Source: Salinarimonas rosea DSM 21201 (lineage in GTDB: Bacteria > Pseudomonadota > Alphaproteobacteria > Rhizobiales > Beijerinckiaceae). From it: 64,000 nt of DNA. The translations under genes were made by a program, and so were the position numbers. The notes under the pieces were generated by a model. The model did not search any database. It saw nothing but the letters and a program-made list of their open reading frames with translations, and had not been told where the DNA came from. Position 1 is the first letter of the stretch. Each line of letters starts with the position of its first letter. The DNA lies in the NCBI RefSeq assembly GCF_000429045.1, contig NZ_KE386843.1, positions 1 through 64,000 on the forward strand, given 5' to 3'. Shown here one piece after another: positions 18,961-30,700 of this stretch.

Positions 18961-19820
18961 GGCTCGCTCTCGATGGCGCGGATGAGGGCCTCGATCTCGC
19001 CCTCCAGCTCACCAGTGCGGCGCTGGAGGCGCTCGATTCGCTCGCGCGTGTCGTTCTCCATGACGAAGCGCAGGTCGATGCGGCGGTTCTGTGCGAAGGC
19101 GTTTTCATCGTCGCCGCGATCGATCGGGCGTGAGGAGGCGTAGCCCGAGATCGACAGGACCGGCTCGCCGGTTCGGTTGAGATAGGCCGTGAGGCCGCCG
19201 GCGGCGCGCACCATCTCCTGGTACGTGTTCGCGGCGCGCTCCGCCGAGAGCGTCCAGTTGGCGCGGTCGACGCCCGTGCGGTCGGTGTGGCCTTCGATGA
19301 AGACCGTCTCGATCGACGGCCGGCCCGTCTCCCGGCAGGCCGGCGTCCCGCTCTCGGCGCGACAGGCGACATAGGGCTCGAGCGCCCGCTCCAGCACGCC
19401 GGCGATGGTCGCGACGTTCGCCGCCGCCTCACCGCGCAGGGCGGGATCGCCCGAGGCGAAGCGCACCGCCCGCTCGCCGATGCGCAGCACGTCGCTGCGG
19501 GGGCTGATCGTGACGTCGATGTCACGGGCCTCCAGGCTCTCCTTGATGTCGAGGAGCAGCTCCCGGCGCGCCTCCGCCGCCTCGTCGATCGCGCCGATCT
19601 CGGCGGCGATCTCGGCCTGGAGGTCGCGCACGCTCGCGGCGAGCCGGCGCGCCTCCTCCAGCGCGCCCTGCTGCACGTCCGTCTGCGTGCGGAAATCCAG
19701 CGCGAAGACCATCAGCATGATCAGGAACACGAACAGCACGCCGATCATCATGTCGGTCATCGACACGAAATAGTTCTCGCCCTCCTCGGCGGCGGCTCCG
19801 GATTCGTCCTCGGCCAGCAT
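18957..19820 (-). CDS. zorB: ZorB, MotB/OmpA-like stator subunit of Zorya
   Basis: A 287-residue inner-membrane protein. A short cytosolic tail leads into one membrane span (about 24-43) with an Asp at residue 23 just before it, the position of the ion-binding Asp in MotB/ExbD-type stators. A coiled coil follows (about 48-95), then an OmpA-like peptidoglycan-binding domain (about 170-265) with EGHTDRTG and RRIDLRF. This is the ZorB architecture: with ZorA it forms an ion-driven motor anchored to the cell wall. ATG at 19820 is 12 bp after the zorA stop, and zorC starts within its stop codon. Confidence 0.93.
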   Translation of the reverse strand: MLAEDESGAAAEEGENYFVSMTDMMIGVLFVFLIMLMVFALDFRTQTDVQQGALEEARRLAASVRDLQAEIAAEIGAIDEAAEARRELLLDIKESLEARDIDVTISPRSDVLRIGERAVRFASGDPALRGEAAANVATIAGVLERALEPYVACRAESGTPACRETGRPSIETVFIEGHTDRTGVDRANWTLSAERAANTYQEMVRAAGGLTAYLNRTGEPVLSISGYASSRPIDRGDDENAFAQNRRIDLRFVMENDTRERIERLQRRTGELEGEIEALIRAIESEP

Positions 19821-19832
19821 GCGCGCTCACTC

Positions 19833-21977
19833 CTACTCGGCGGCCTGCCGGCCGAACGTGTCGCGGAGGGCCTCGACGTCCTCGCCGAGACGATCGACGT
19901 TCTCGCCGAGCGTCTCGAGGGACGGGCCGAGCTTGTCGATCGCCTTCGCGAACGCCTCGTCGATCTCGCGCACACGCCCGGCAATCACCTCGCCCTGCGC
20001 CGCGCTCGCCTCCGAGATCGCCTTCAGCGCCTCTGCGAGCGAGCGGTCGACGCCCTCGAACCGGGCCGCGTAGTCCGACCAGGTGCGGGCGAGCTGCTCG
20101 TTGTGCCGGGTCAGCGCCTCGGCGAGGGTCTGCGCCGCCTGCCGCCCGGCTTCGAGCGTCTCCACGGAGCGCGCGACGTCGCTCGCCACCCGCTCGCTCG
20201 CCCCCGCGATCTGCTCGCCGGCCTTCGCGAACGGCGCCGCTGCGGCCTCGACCTCGCGGGCGCTCGACCCGAAGGCGGCGGCGGCGGCGCGCGACTGGGC
20301 CGCGACCTCGCCCGACGCGCGCACCTGCTCGGCGAGCGCGCCGTGGCCGTCGCGGATCGCGGCCGCGAAGCGCTCGACCTCTGCATTGATGGCCTCCATG
20401 GCGTCGGCGAGCCCGTCCCGCAGCGCCTTCGCCGCCTCTGCGGAGGCCTGCGCGACGGCGGCCGCGGCGGCGGCCTGGGCCTCCGCCGCTTTGTCGCGGG
20501 TCTGGTCGAGCTGGTCGGAGAGCGTCTGCCCGAAGGCGCCGAGCCTGCCGCCGAACTCGCCGGCCTGCGCCTCGAGCCGCTCCAGCACGCGCGCCATCGC
20601 CGCCTCGAGTCGGCCGGACGCGCCGTCGGCGGCGCTGCCCAGCGCCTCTCCGATCCGGGCGTCGGCCCCCGCCATGGTCTCGCGAATGGCCTCGAGCACC
20701 TCGGTCATCGCGGCCTGGCTCTTCTGCGCGTTCTCGCCCAAGGTCGCGCCGGCCGCGGAGACGAGCCCGTCGAGCCGTCCGGCCGCGGCGATCATGCGCG
20801 TCTCGAACTCGACGCCGCTCGCGCCGATGGCCCGCTGGACCTCGCCGAGTGACCCCTGCAGCGCCTGGAGCGCGCCCGCGAGCTCCCGCAGCTCGGCGCC
20901 GGCCCCGCCTTGCACGCTCTGCGTGAACTTCTCGACCAGATCGGAGACGCCGCTCTCGCTCGAGGCGGCGAGCCGCTCCATCGCCGTATCGATGCTGGAC
21001 GTGACGGGCGCGATCGCCGAGGCGAAGGCCGTGTCGATGCGCGGCGCCAGGCTCTCGCCCATGCGCGCAAAGAAGGCTTCCGAGTTGATCGCCTTCAGCT
21101 CCGCCGCCTGGTCGCGCATCAGCTGCGTCATCTCCGCCGCCTGCGCCTGCGGCGCGGCGTAAAGCAGGTTCTTCTCCACCGCCCGGCAGAAGGCGTCGAA
21201 GGCGCCCTCCATCCAGATCGTGTACACCCGGAAGAGAATCGAGAGCGCGATCGAGCAGCCCAGGCCGGCGATCGAGGTCGCGAACTTGAAGGTCGCGACC
21301 TGAAGCAGCTCGCGGGTCGCCCGCTGCATGGCGTCGGCGTCGTCCGCGCTCGCCGCCGCGCCGGCCTTGGCCAGCGCGAGGACGAGGCCGACAAAGGTCA
21401 AAAGTAGGCCCACGCCGACGAACCAGCCCGGGATCGCCCCCATCATCTTGAGGCCGAACAGTCGCTCGCGCGCGAGAGCGAGGTTGAAGAAGGCGGACGG
21501 CCGCACCGTATTGCGATAGACGCCCCCCGGCTCACGGGGCTCGACGAGCGTCTCCGCGAATTCCGACCAGGCATGCCCCAGGAGGGGATGGCGCCCGAGC
21601 TGCGCGGAAACCGCGGGGAACGCCTCGGCGAAGGCGACGGTCGTCGGATGGCGGGCGATCCGGCCCCGCGCCGCCGCGACCGCGAGCGGGAGAAGGAGCG
21701 CGTGCATGACGAGATAGGCGGCGGCCAGCCCGGCAGCCAGCGCCGCGATCCCGGCGGCGAGGGCGAACACGAATTGCGGCCGGCTGACGCCCTCGATCTC
21801 GCCGCGGCGCATGGCGGCGTCCAGCGTCTCGACCAGGATGCGCGCATCGAGCACGGGCCAGACCAGCGCCAGGGCGTACACGACGCCGCCCACGAGCCCG
21901 AGGAACAGGGCCGCGCGAATCGGCCAGGTCCAAAGCAAGCCTTGTGTGAAGAGAAACATCCAGCAGCTCGCGCCCAC
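19833..21977 (-). CDS. zorA: ZorA, MotA/ExbB-like motor subunit with long coiled-coil tail
   Basis: A 714-residue membrane protein. Hydrophobic spans lie near residues 15-40, 68-100, 180-205 and 228-255, the MotA/TolQ/ExbB arrangement. A long Ala/Glu-rich cytoplasmic tail (about 265-714) predicts as coiled coil, as in ZorA, where it forms the intracellular rod. The start is uncertain: GTG at 21977 is given, but ATG at 21959 (MFLFTQG) is also plausible and neither has a clear Shine-Dalgarno. The gene is 66 bp after the SNF2 helicase at 22044-24716, on the same strand. ZorA with ZorB senses infection at the envelope and signals to ZorC and ZorD. Confidence 0.92.
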   Translation of the reverse strand: MGASCWMFLFTQGLLWTWPIRAALFLGLVGGVVYALALVWPVLDARILVETLDAAMRRGEIEGVSRPQFVFALAAGIAALAAGLAAAYLVMHALLLPLAVAAARGRIARHPTTVAFAEAFPAVSAQLGRHPLLGHAWSEFAETLVEPREPGGVYRNTVRPSAFFNLALARERLFGLKMMGAIPGWFVGVGLLLTFVGLVLALAKAGAAASADDADAMQRATRELLQVATFKFATSIAGLGCSIALSILFRVYTIWMEGAFDAFCRAVEKNLLYAAPQAQAAEMTQLMRDQAAELKAINSEAFFARMGESLAPRIDTAFASAIAPVTSSIDTAMERLAASSESGVSDLVEKFTQSVQGGAGAELRELAGALQALQGSLGEVQRAIGASGVEFETRMIAAAGRLDGLVSAAGATLGENAQKSQAAMTEVLEAIRETMAGADARIGEALGSAADGASGRLEAAMARVLERLEAQAGEFGGRLGAFGQTLSDQLDQTRDKAAEAQAAAAAAVAQASAEAAKALRDGLADAMEAINAEVERFAAAIRDGHGALAEQVRASGEVAAQSRAAAAAFGSSAREVEAAAAPFAKAGEQIAGASERVASDVARSVETLEAGRQAAQTLAEALTRHNEQLARTWSDYAARFEGVDRSLAEALKAISEASAAQGEVIAGRVREIDEAFAKAIDKLGPSLETLGENVDRLGEDVEALRDTFGRQAAE

Positions 21978-22043
21978 ATGGTGTCAGTGTTCGGCTTCCT
22001 GTACGAGCTTTCGCGGCGCGTCGAAAGCCCCATTGCCGCTCCG

Positions 22044-24716
22044 TCAGCCGGACGGCTCCGGCTCGGCCGGAGGTCCAGCGGGCAGAAGCAGCATTTCGGC
22101 GCTCGCCTCGGGCCGGGCGAACAGCCCCACCCGGGTCGGGAGGGCCTGCGCCAGCGCCGCGAGGAGCCGTGCGGACACGCGAGCCGCGTCGCTCGCGTCC
22201 TCCGCCTCGTGCGGGCGGGCGGCGCGGCGGCGTCCGACGGTCGCGATATGGTTGAGACGAACCAGCAGCTCCCAGTCGGCAAGGATCTCGACCTCTCCCG
22301 CGCCGCGCTCGGTCGCGCCGAGCACGACGCGGCGCGCCGTCGCGCCGAGCCCGGTCACCGCATCCCTCACGGACGCGATCAGGAGCGGCGCCTCGAGGCC
22401 GTCGAGGCGGGCGGAGCGGACCTCCAGCGCGCGTGCGTCGTCTAGCGCGAGGTTGACGAGCTGGTGCCCCACCCCGAGGACGCGGGTCGCGGCGCCCTCG
22501 CCCTTCAGGGTGCGGTCGAAGACGAGCCCCTCGTAGCGCTCGTCGACGCTCCACGACCGGCTGCGCCAGGCGTCCGGCGTCTTGAAGGCGAGCGCGCCGT
22601 CCTCCGCGCGTGCGACGCGCCGGCCATGATGCGCGAGCACGCCGGCGAAGAAGGGCTCGAGCGCCGGCAGGTCGACTTGCGGCACGTCGCGGCCGACCGC
22701 CTGGAAGTCGAACCGGGCGACGTTGCCGAACAGGTCGCGCGCCGTGTCGATCACGTCGCGCCCGCCGAAGGTGCTCGCGGTTCGGTCGAACCAGGCGGCG
22801 AGGCTCTCCCCGGAGCGGCCCTGCGCGCCCGCGTAGAGCTCGTCGAAGAACGCCTCTCCGGCGATCCCGATGACGAGCTGGGTGATGTCCTCGCGCTCCT
22901 CCATCGCGTTCGAGAGCGCGTCCTGGATGCGTTGCAGCTTCTCCGTCAGAAGGTCCCAGATCCGCGCCTCGACTGTGTCGGGGTTTCGCATCAGGAAGAC
23001 GTCGACGGTCTTCGTCTGCCCGTAGCGGGAGAGCCGGCCGACGCGCTGGTGCAGCCGCATCGGGTTCCAGGGCATGTCGACGTGCACCAGCGTCGAGCAG
23101 CGCTCCTGGAGATCGATGCCCTCCCCGCCCGCCTCTGTCGAAACGAGGAAGCGCACCGCCCCGCCGTTGAAGTCGTCGGCGGCGGCCTCGCGCCCGACCG
23201 AGAGCGTCCGCGGACCGAGCGGCGTCGCGACGCCGTCGAGACGTTCGTCGCCGTTGATGAAGGTGGCGCTGCCGAAGCCGAAACGCTCCTGCAGGGCGTT
23301 GACGACGAGCGCCTGCGTCGCCTTGTATTCCGTGAAGAACAGGACCTGCTCGCCCGCCGCGATCTCGTTCTCGAGAAGGCCCAGCATGCGCTCGATCTTG
23401 GTCTCGCGCGGAATCGCACGCCCGAGCGCGAGCAGCTCGTCCAGCCGCGAGATCTCGTCGGCGAGCAAGAGCTCCGCGAAATCGCCGGCGGCGTCTTCGT
23501 CGTCGGCCTCCTCCGGGCCCGCCGTCTGCGACGCGCCTCCGGCGCGGGCGCCGGCGAGCATCGACGCGAGCTTGGCCCGCCGCTTGCCGAGCGCGCTCAG
23601 GATCGCGGCGACCGAGCTCGCAGCGAGCTTCTGGAGCGTCACGAGGACGAGCATGCGCGCGGTCTGCGCGCGTCCGCCGAGGCTGATCGCATAGGCGCGG
23701 CCGTCGAGGATGAAGGCGCTGAGCGTGTCGTAGAACTCGCGTTCATGCGGCGAGTAGGCGTAGTCGCGGCTCTGCGTGCGCACGGGCTCGAACAGCCGGC
23801 GTCCGCGCAGGTCGGTCACGGTGGCCTTGTTGTTGCGGATCATCGCCTGCGACAGGCGCGGAAGCTGCTCTGCGCGGTCCGCCTGCGGATCGAACAGGTC
23901 CGGCCGCAGCAGGTTCATGAGGCCGAAGAATCCCCAGTCCTTGCCGCGGTGCGGCGTCCCGGTGAACAGGATCAGGCTCTCGATCTTGCCGCGGTCGCGC
24001 AGCTCGCGAAGCAGGCCGTAGGCCAGCGTGTCGCCGCTGCGCTCGTCGAGATTGAGGTGGTGCGCCTCGTCCACGATGACGAGGTCCCACCCCTCGGCGT
24101 CGAGCAAGCGACCGCGCGCGCCGCGGCTGTCGGAGCGCAGCGTATGGAAGGAGGCGACCGCCATCGTCGCCGTGTCCCAGAAATTGCTCCGCGCGCTGTC
24201 GGAGGCGGAGACGTATTGCTGGAGCCTGATGTCGAACATCGTCTTGAGGCGCGCGCGCCATTGCGGCACGAGCTTCGCCGGCGCGAGCACGAGCAGGCGG
24301 CGGACGCGGCCCGAGGCGATGAGCGGCATCAGCACGAGCCCCGCCTCGATCGTCTTGCCGAGCCCGACATCGTCGGCGACCAGCCAGCGGAACGGCCAGG
24401 TGCTCGTCACCTTGCGGCAGACCCAGAGCTGATGCGGCAGGATTTGCACGCGCGAGCGCGAGAACACGCCCCATTGGTCGTTCACCGACCCGATCGCGAG
24501 CGCCTGCCCCCGCAGAACCGCCTCAACGGGATCGCCGAGCGCCCCGCCGGCCAGCGCCGCGGCGAGGCTCGCGGCCGGCCTCAGCTCGCCTGCCGGGACG
24601 CGCTGGATCGCGCTCTCGAACTCGACGACGACGAGATCGCCCGCCTGAACGACGACGACGCCCTCGCCGTGGCGATCGTGACGGACGGCGGCGCCCGGCT
24701 CGAAGGTGGGGGTCAT
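22044..24716 (-). CDS. RapA/SNF2-like helicase partnered with the giant ATPase
   Basis: An 890-residue SNF2-family motor. A small N-terminal SH3/CarD-like region (about 1-45, VRHDRHGEGVVV) precedes the ATPase: DDVGLGKTIEAGL near residue 110, VVDEAHHLN near 205, FTGTPHRGKDW near 245, GGEGIDLQ near 525 and HQRVGRLSRYGQ near 555. The C-terminal 300 residues are not recognised. It resembles RapA and DISARM DrmD helicases in the motor core, but no other DISARM gene is nearby. Its ATG overlaps the stop of the giant gene (ATGA), so the two are translationally coupled. It should be a double-stranded DNA translocase working with the giant protein. Confidence 0.87.
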   Translation of the reverse strand: MTPTFEPGAAVRHDRHGEGVVVVQAGDLVVVEFESAIQRVPAGELRPAASLAAALAGGALGDPVEAVLRGQALAIGSVNDQWGVFSRSRVQILPHQLWVCRKVTSTWPFRWLVADDVGLGKTIEAGLVLMPLIASGRVRRLLVLAPAKLVPQWRARLKTMFDIRLQQYVSASDSARSNFWDTATMAVASFHTLRSDSRGARGRLLDAEGWDLVIVDEAHHLNLDERSGDTLAYGLLRELRDRGKIESLILFTGTPHRGKDWGFFGLMNLLRPDLFDPQADRAEQLPRLSQAMIRNNKATVTDLRGRRLFEPVRTQSRDYAYSPHEREFYDTLSAFILDGRAYAISLGGRAQTARMLVLVTLQKLAASSVAAILSALGKRRAKLASMLAGARAGGASQTAGPEEADDEDAAGDFAELLLADEISRLDELLALGRAIPRETKIERMLGLLENEIAAGEQVLFFTEYKATQALVVNALQERFGFGSATFINGDERLDGVATPLGPRTLSVGREAAADDFNGGAVRFLVSTEAGGEGIDLQERCSTLVHVDMPWNPMRLHQRVGRLSRYGQTKTVDVFLMRNPDTVEARIWDLLTEKLQRIQDALSNAMEEREDITQLVIGIAGEAFFDELYAGAQGRSGESLAAWFDRTASTFGGRDVIDTARDLFGNVARFDFQAVGRDVPQVDLPALEPFFAGVLAHHGRRVARAEDGALAFKTPDAWRSRSWSVDERYEGLVFDRTLKGEGAATRVLGVGHQLVNLALDDARALEVRSARLDGLEAPLLIASVRDAVTGLGATARRVVLGATERGAGEVEILADWELLVRLNHIATVGRRRAARPHEAEDASDAARVSARLLAALAQALPTRVGLFARPEASAEMLLLPAGPPAEPEPSG

Positions 24717-27700
24717 GCCAGGCTCTCCTCGGCCACGCCTTCGTCCTCGTCGTCCCCGATCACGTACTCCCAGGGCTCGTCGGGATCGCCCCGGAGGCAA
24801 CCGGCGAGCTCGCCTTGGAACTCCTTTCGAGCGATCGTCTGCAGAGGCAGGTCTCCGTCGCGCAGCAGGGCGTCCGCGCGGTCGCCGAGATGCTGCGACA
24901 CGAAGTGCCAGATCGCGGGGCTCACATCCATGTCCGCCTCGTCCTCGAGCCCGGCCCCGAGCCGATTCAGCAGTTTGCGCACCCGCGCGGTCCCGCACCA
25001 GCCGTAGGGCGCCGCCGCCGCCCGCTCCTCGACTGTCCAGAATCCGGTGCGCCCGAGCTCGCGGATCATCCAATTCGCGCCGAGCCCCAAAGTCCGCACC
25101 AGCGGGGCGGCCTCGATGCCGGCCTCGCGGAAGATCGGCGAGTAGGAGGGCGTCAGGATATTCGACAGGCTCACGGGTCCCGACGACCGGACCGCCTGTG
25201 GGAAGACGGTCGCGATCCAGGCGTAGGTCGGCAGCCAGCGGCCGATCTTATAGAGGTCGACGAGCGCGCGGCGCCAGCGCCAGTGCGAGAGGTCGAGCTC
25301 CTCGGCCCCCGACCACGCGCGCAGGCGCCGGTGCCACACGGCCGGATCGTCCGGCGCGTCGGCGCGCCCGATTTCGCTCCACCAGCCCTCGGCGGCGGCG
25401 CGCTCGAGGAAGGAGCGGTGCTGTCCGTCCTGCGCACCGCCGAAGCCCTGGAAGCAGGCGAGCGCGAGGAAGGAGAACCAGCGGTCCCGCTCGGCGAGGC
25501 CGGTGCGGCCGGCGGCGCGCGGCAGCGAGGCGGGGGCGAGATCGCGGGGATAGGTACGCTCCTCGTAGCGCCGCACGAGCGCCTCCCGGTTCTCCTCCCA
25601 CCAATCCCAGATCGCGCCGAGACACTCCTCCGCCGACGCGGTCGGGGCGACGACGTCGACGAGGGTCGGTGTGATCGGGGCGGGGGACCAGAACTCGCGC
25701 TCGTCGCCGATCAACTTCGCGAGGAGGGTGTTACGGCGCTCGCGCGTCCAGGCAGCCGTCAGGTCTCCAGCGGCGAGCCCTTCGAGCGGACGCATCCAAT
25801 GCGGCGGGTCGCGCAGCAGCGCGTCCTTGAAGTCGTGCCTCTCGTCGTGGTCGACGAGATAGGCGAGCACCGCCTCTCGTGCATCGGGGCTCTGCGCCGT
25901 GCTCGCCCAGGCGCGCAGGGTTTCGCCGTTCGGGCCGTAGCCCGATCGGGCGATCAGCACGAAGCCGAGAGCGTTCCGGTCGTAGCTGTCGTCCAGGACG
26001 CGGTCGGGCGGGGCGAAGCGCGCGCGCAGGTTTTCCGCATCGTCTCCCGAGCGGGGCGCCACGAGGACGCCGGCGCGACGCCACGCGCCGGTCCGATCGG
26101 TGAGATGAGCCCGGCGTGCGGCTGCGAGGATCTCCGCGTACTCGACCTGGAGCGGCGGTCTCGTCAGCGCGCTCGGGTCGACCAGCGCGCCCAGCTCGGC
26201 GGCGACGGTGGGTGACACCCGCGCCTGCGCGCCGAGCACGCGGTCGATCAGGCTCGCCATGCCGAGCCGCTGCGGCTCGGCGCCGAGCCGGCGCAGGTCG
26301 TGCGCGGCGGCGCGCGAGACCAGCGGCGGCAGGTCGTCCGCGATCCCAAGACCGGCCAAGGTTCGCAGAAGGCCTTCGTCCGCGAGGGCGTCCACCGCCT
26401 CGACCATCCCCTCGCCGAGGCGGACGTGCTGCGGGAACGGCGCCGGCACGCCGGTCGGCGCGACGGGCGCCTCCGCCGCGAGCGCCGCGACTCCGCATCC
26501 CTCGCCGTGCAGATGCTGCGCGAGCGGATCGTCGAGATCGACGCGGAACAGGCCCCACAGCCGCTCGAGGAAGCGCTCGCGCGTCGCCTCGCCGGGGTCG
26601 CGGCCGATATGCGCGCAGAAACCCGTCCAGTCCGAGGTCGCGCGCACGAGGTCCTTCAGCCGCCGCCCGAGCGCCTGGCCCATGCGCGCGAACGCCTCCT
26701 CGCGATCCTCCGGGTCGTCGGCCAGAGCCGTGCGGTTGGGGCTGAGGCGGAACGGGCCGTCGATCATCCAGCCGCTCTCGACCGCGTGCTCCAGCGGCGC
26801 GGTCCACCACAGGCGCGGACCCTTCGGGAACCGAACCGGCCCGCTCTCGCCGAGCGAGACCGCCATGCGGAAGCCGTCCTCCAGGTCGAGCATCAGGGCG
26901 TCGTAGGTGCGATCTCCCACCACCGAGACGACGCGCGCGCCGGGAACGCCCGCGAGCGGCCGCTCGACATCCGCCCGCTCGAAGGACACGGACCGCTCCT
27001 CCTCCACGATCTCGACGCGCCGGATCGCCTTGGCGAAGAGCGGAACCCAGGGCGCCGCGCGCGCGAAAACGGCGACCGCCTCCCGCCCGTTCGCGACCGC
27101 GTCCGCGTCGAAGGAGAGGCTCACGAGGGTCGCCTCGGCGTCGTCGCGCCTGTGCCGCGCCGCGGCCCGCGCGCCCTCGGGCCATTGCAGCGGCAGCATG
27201 CCGCCCACGATCCGCACGCCGAGGAGGGCCGAGGCGACCCGCACCTCGCTCGCGAGCCCGTGCACGACCTTGAAGCCCAGGCCGTACTTGCCCGTCGTCG
27301 TGCGCTCGCCCGGCTTGTCGGAGCCGTGGAGCATCAGCATGTTCTCGAGGTCGCGGTGATGGCCCAGCCGCTCGCCCGCATCGCGGTCGCGGCCGCGCTC
27401 GTTGATCGGCCGGCCCCAATGCACGGCCTCGAAGCCGCTCGCCGAGGCCTCCAGGCGGAAGGCCCTCGGCGCGTCGGCGCCGTCGCGCTGGCGCGTCGCG
27501 TCGTCGGCGTTCTGGAACAGCTCGAAGACCGCGCGGCTCGGGTCGTAGCCGAACTCGACGAGGCGGTAGCGAACGAGGGCGAGCAGGCTCGCTTGCGCTT
27601 CCGGCAGCCGGACGAGCGCGTCCCAGAGCTCGCGCTCGCTGCGGCGGCGGGCGTCCGGATCCGGCTTGCTCGTCACCAGAAGCCGCTGCCGCGTCGCCGC

Positions 27701-30700
27701 CTCGTAACGGGCGACGAGCGGGCCTATCACGGCGTCCGCCTTCGGTTTGACCTGCCGGAGCAGGGTCGGCAACGCCTCCCGCAGCGCCGCCTGAGTGTGC
27801 TCGACGAGATCCTGCGACGGACCGCCCTGCATCCCCGGCAGCGTGGCGACGGCGGCGCGCTGGGCGTCCATGTGCAGCGCGAGGCACTCCTCGGTCACGA
27901 TGCGCACGAGCCCGCGCACCGCCTCGATCACGTCCTGGGCCGAGAGGCCGTCGAGCGCGCGCTCCTGCACCTGCACCACGTGCAGCCGCAGGCGCGCGCC
28001 GTCCGGATCGCGCACGGGCGCGCCGTTCTCGTGGCCGGCGCCCACGACGAGCGCCTTGTCGTCGCCGATGGGGGCGTCGAACGGCTCGCCGGATAGGGCG
28101 ACCTGGCGCGAGACGGCCGCTCGCGCCGGCTCGAGCACGATGCGGCGCGCCGCGATCTCCTCCTCGAGGCGAAATCCCGACAGGGCCGGCTCGAGGGCGG
28201 CGTCGATGCGGCCGATATGCTCGCCGATGCCGGAGATCGCCTGACCGGTCCAGGCGCGCATCGCCTCGCGCATCGGCTCGGAGCGCCCGGCGAGCGCCAG
28301 GAGCGTGAGCGCCAGTTCCGGCGGAACGCGTCCGCGCAGCCGCTCGAGGAAGAAGGCGAAGCTCTCGGCCGAGCGCCGATCGAGGTCGCCGTGGGCGGCG
28401 GCATCGATGACCCGAGGCTGGTCGCGGTCGGGGCCGCTCTCGGGCCCGTCCGCCGCGTCCGATGCCTTGGCCAGCGCGTCTGCAAAGCTCTCGTCCAGAA
28501 GGCAGGACGGCGCGAGCCCGTGGCCTCGGGCGGCCACGGCGCGGCCGCTGCGCCAGGACCCGTCCCGGGTCGGCACGTCGATGCGCGCGACGATCGCGCG
28601 GCGCTGCGCCTCGGGCAGACCGCCGAGCGCCTCGAACAGGCGTCGATAGCAGCGCCGCGCCGCCTCGGCCGCATGACCGGTCTGCGCCGCCGGACGCGCC
28701 AGCACGGCCATGGTCTCGGCGGCCGCTTCGGGGTCCTCGAACGTCTCTGCGGCGCGCAGGCTGCGCAGGACGGCCGCCCGGCCGGAGACGACCGCCTCCG
28801 GCCCGTCCATCACCGCGCGCCCCAAGGGCCAGCCGGGCAGGTGCAGGTCGACGCCGTGCGCGGCGAGCGCGCCGAGGTCGCGCGCGGTGTCGGCCTCCCA
28901 TGCGACCGGGAGCCCGAGAACGCCGAGCGCCTCGACCTGGAGCGCCAGCGCGTCGATCGAATCGGCGTCGCTCGGCAGGACCTCGCTCTGGAGTCGCGCG
29001 AAGCCGGGATGCTCGCGCACCTGCGCCGGCAGGCTCGCCGCCGCGTGAAAGCTCGCCTCGTCGTCCCGGCCGAGCAGGCGGCGGCAGGCCTCGTCGACCG
29101 CCTGAGGGAGACGCAGCACGTCCTGAGGCGCGACCAGCCGATCGCCGAGCCGCAGCCAGGCGCGCGCACGCAAGCGCTCGCGCAGCACGCCGTCGAGCGG
29201 CCCTTCGAGGTCGCCGAGCGCGTCGAGCACGACGCCGCGCAAGGCGTCGGCGTCGAGGAGGCCCATCGAGAGGCCGGCGAGGGCCGCGCGCAGCTCCGCC
29301 TGCGCATCGTGAGGCGGCACGACACGCTCCTGCTGGGCGCGGGCGAGCGCGCTCGCCGCGGGGCGCACCCGTTGGAGAACGGGCCTCAGGAAATCGGGAA
29401 CGCGGCGGTCGGCGGCGCGGCAGACCGTCTCGTCGAGCGCGACGAAGCGGCCCGCTTCCGTCTCGTGCAGGGGAAGGTCGGCCAGGAGGGCGTCGGAGAG
29501 CGGCGCCTCCAGCAGCGCCGTCGCGTCCTCCGGAGAGAGAGGGAGCCGCCCCGCTTCCAGCGCGGCGCGGAGAATGCGCTCGAGCGTCTCGGGATCGATG
29601 GGCGCGAGCCCGATCGCGGGGCGATCCTGCTCGTCGATCGCGCTCACCACGTCGCGGGGCGCGACGAACACGTTCTGCGACGCGGGGATCAGCCGCTCCA
29701 GCAGCGGAGCGAGCGCGGGATCGACGATGTGGACGCGCGCACGAGGGTCGCCGGCCTCGGCGATGCCGGCGGCCAGCCGCCGCACCGCGCTCCAACGGTC
29801 CGGGCCGAGCGCGCCATCGGCGGCGATGGCCTTCAGGAGCGCGCGCCGCGCCGGCCCGTCTCCGAACCGCCGAGCCCTGTCGATGCAGGCGACCATCGCG
29901 TCCGTCGACAGGCGCCAGTCGCGGCTTCTCAGCGTCCCGAGGAGATCGGCGTGCACGCCGGCGGCGACGTAGAGCTCGAGCCCGGGGAGCGCCTGAAGCA
30001 GCGCTTTCGCGTTCGTCCGGGTCGGCGGCACGCCGAGATAGAGCGCCCCGGCCTCCGCCGCGCGGTCCAGCTCGCCGAGGGACAGCGAGACGCGCTGCTG
30101 GGCGGCCTGGCGCGTCACCGGGACCAGGCGGACGTCGCGGAAGTCCGGATCCTTGGCGAGCGCGCCGAGCGTGCGTCCGCTCGCCTCGATGAGCCGGTCG
30201 GCGGCGACGACGGCGTCGGCCGCGCGGGCGGCGTCGCGCTCGTCCAGAACGAACCGCTCCAGGGCGCGCAAGAGCGGCAGGAGGGCGCCCCGATTCTCCA
30301 GGCGCGAGACGGCGCCCTCGGCGCGCCACTCCTCGCGGGCGACGAGAACGTCGACGGGAGCCGCCGCGAGGGCGGCGAGAATGTCCCGATGCGCGGCCCG
30401 CTCGGGGATGTAGGCGACGGAGCCGGGCGGAATGCGGCGGACGATCGCGCGCATTGTCTCCGTGGGCGCGAAGGAGCCCTCCTCGCCCATCGCGCGGCGC
30501 ACGAGCTCGCGCAGGCGCGCTCCGACCGGCTCCGTCCCGGGGGCGACGCCCGCGACATCGAGCAGCGACACGAGCGCCGCGGCGAGCCGCGGCGTCTTGA
30601 GCGCGGAGGCGGGCACGAGCGCGAGGAGGTCCGCCAACTCCTCGGGCGACCAGCCTGGGGCGGGGCGGACGAGGGCGCGCGCGCCTCCCTGCGGGTCGGC

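Noticed and set aside
24717-25073. N-terminal extension of the RapA-like helicase
   Set aside because: It would lie within the giant gene in another frame and looks non-coding. ATG 24716 overlaps the giant gene's stop and starts a recognisable domain.
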